The translations under genes were made by a program, and so were the position numbers. 47,472 nucleotides of DNA from contig MSGS01000041.1 in assembly GCA_001940855.1 (NCBI GenBank), positions 1 to 47,472 on the forward strand. Direction: 5' to 3'. Shown one piece after another: positions 47,088-47,472 of this stretch (the first letter of the stretch is position 1; every line of letters begins with the position of its first letter). The notes under the pieces are model-generated. The model made no database searches and was not told the DNA's origin. It saw only the letters and a program-made list of their open reading frames with translations. Source of the stretch: Christensenellaceae bacterium Phil1. GTDB taxonomy: Bacteria > Bacillota > Clostridia > Christensenellales > CAG-138.

Positions 47088-47472
47088 ATGAAATACCGTT
47101 GCACCGTTTGCGGTTACATTCACGAAGGCAGCGAGCCGCCGGCATTCTGCCCGCAGTGCAAGGCCCCTGCGGACAAGTTCGTTCCCGTTGAAGAAAACAA
47201 GCTGGACTGGGCTGCCGAGCATGTCGTGGGCGTGGCGAAGGGCGTTGATCCCGAAATAGTAGAGGGTCTGCGCGCCAACTTCACCGGCGAATGCACCGAA
47301 GTGGGCATGTATCTTGCCATGGCGCGCGTAGCGCACCGCGAAGGCTATCCCGAGATTGGTCTTTACTGGGAGAAGGCCGCCTATGAAGAAGCCGAGCATG
47401 CCGCCAAGTTTGCGGAGCTGCTGGGCGAGGTTGTAACCGACAGCACCAAGAAGAACCTTGAGATGCGTGTAG
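47088..47472 (+). CDS. Reverse rubrerythrin (rubredoxin domain first), truncated by window edge
   Basis: The frame starts at ATG 47088 after CAGGAGG. It begins with a rubredoxin-like site (Cys5-x-x-Cys8 and Cys21-x-x-Cys24) followed by a ferritin-like diiron domain (with [20 protein letters not shown] and [10 protein letters not shown]). The rubredoxin-first order is that of clostridial reverse rubrerythrins, which reduce peroxide and oxygen and are sometimes named NADH peroxidase partners. The open frame continues past 47472, so the C-terminus is missing. It follows rex by 36 bases. Confidence 0.92.
   Translation, partial: MKYRCTVCGYIHEGSEPPAFCPQCKAPADKFVPVEENKLDWAAEHVVGVAKGVDPEIVEGLRANFTGECTEVGMYLAMARVAHREGYPEIGLYWEKAAYEEAEHAAKFAELLGEVVTDSTKKNLEMRV

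Overview
The window joins two kinds of DNA. Positions 1 to about 25,430 are the right-hand part of an integrative and conjugative element (ICE) of the Tn1549/CTn4 type found in Clostridia. From about 25,460 to the end is chromosomal DNA of a low-to-mid GC, anaerobic Firmicute, probably a member of Clostridia. The host assignment rests on the infC-rpmI-rplT operon with an L20-type leader, a long-form hibernation factor, Rex next to a rubredoxin-first rubrerythrin, fused FeoA-FeoB, and tRNA-Ser with encoded CCA. I cannot name a genus. Chromosomal genes use the rare isoleucine codon ATA very freely while ICE genes mostly use ATC/ATT, which supports a recent foreign origin for the element.

ICE layout: the C-terminus of a Maff2-type pilin-like protein, then a mating-pore operon (TrbL/VirB6-like, PrgI, VirB4 ATPase), an orphan DNA methyltransferase, a small unknown gene, an NlpC/P60 wall hydrolase, DUF4315, DUF4366 and topoisomerase III (1-10,274). 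A second plus-strand operon follows: an ArdC/metallopeptidase/YodL protein, an unknown protein, TTRAP and a small Cys protein. Next come a divergent regulator pair and the minus-strand mobilization genes (Cys-rich VLP protein, relaxase, MobC). Two nearly identical inverted repeats bracket 10.3-17.9 kb; the one beside mobC is the best oriT candidate. Cargo at 18-22.3 kb is a serine recombinase, an AraC-type regulator, a small charged protein and three paralogous lipoproteins. The right end holds a sigma-like/HTH regulator, a roughly 330-nt gene-free region rich in RNA hairpins, excisionase, tyrosine integrase, six arm-type 8-bp repeats and an attachment site in a tRNA-Ser(GGA) gene. A truncated second tRNA-Ser 5' half lies just outside it.

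Chromosome layout: HutD-like protein, a bifunctional class A PBP, alanyl-tRNA editing protein (minus), M3 oligopeptidase, an ECF S-component with a P-loop kinase (minus), an SDR oxidoreductase, infC-rpmI-rplT, a small membrane protein and HPF (minus), a FeoA-FeoB-Cys-tail fusion (minus), a PhzF-like protein, Dabb protein, uvrB-uvrA, nitroreductase, rex and a reverse rubrerythrin cut by the window edge.

How it works together: the ICE Int/Xis pair would excise the element at the tRNA, the relaxase/MobC pair would nick oriT, and the VirB4-PrgI-TrbL-NlpC set would move DNA through the wall. Topoisomerase III, ArdC-like protein and methyltransferase would help DNA processing and establishment. The left end (coupling protein, replication genes, other att site) lies outside the window, and no antibiotic resistance gene is visible inside it. 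The most unusual items are the swapped-hairpin inverted repeats, the duplicated tRNA-Ser junction, the structured region upstream of xis, and the lipoprotein cassette flanked by 63/64-bp repeats.
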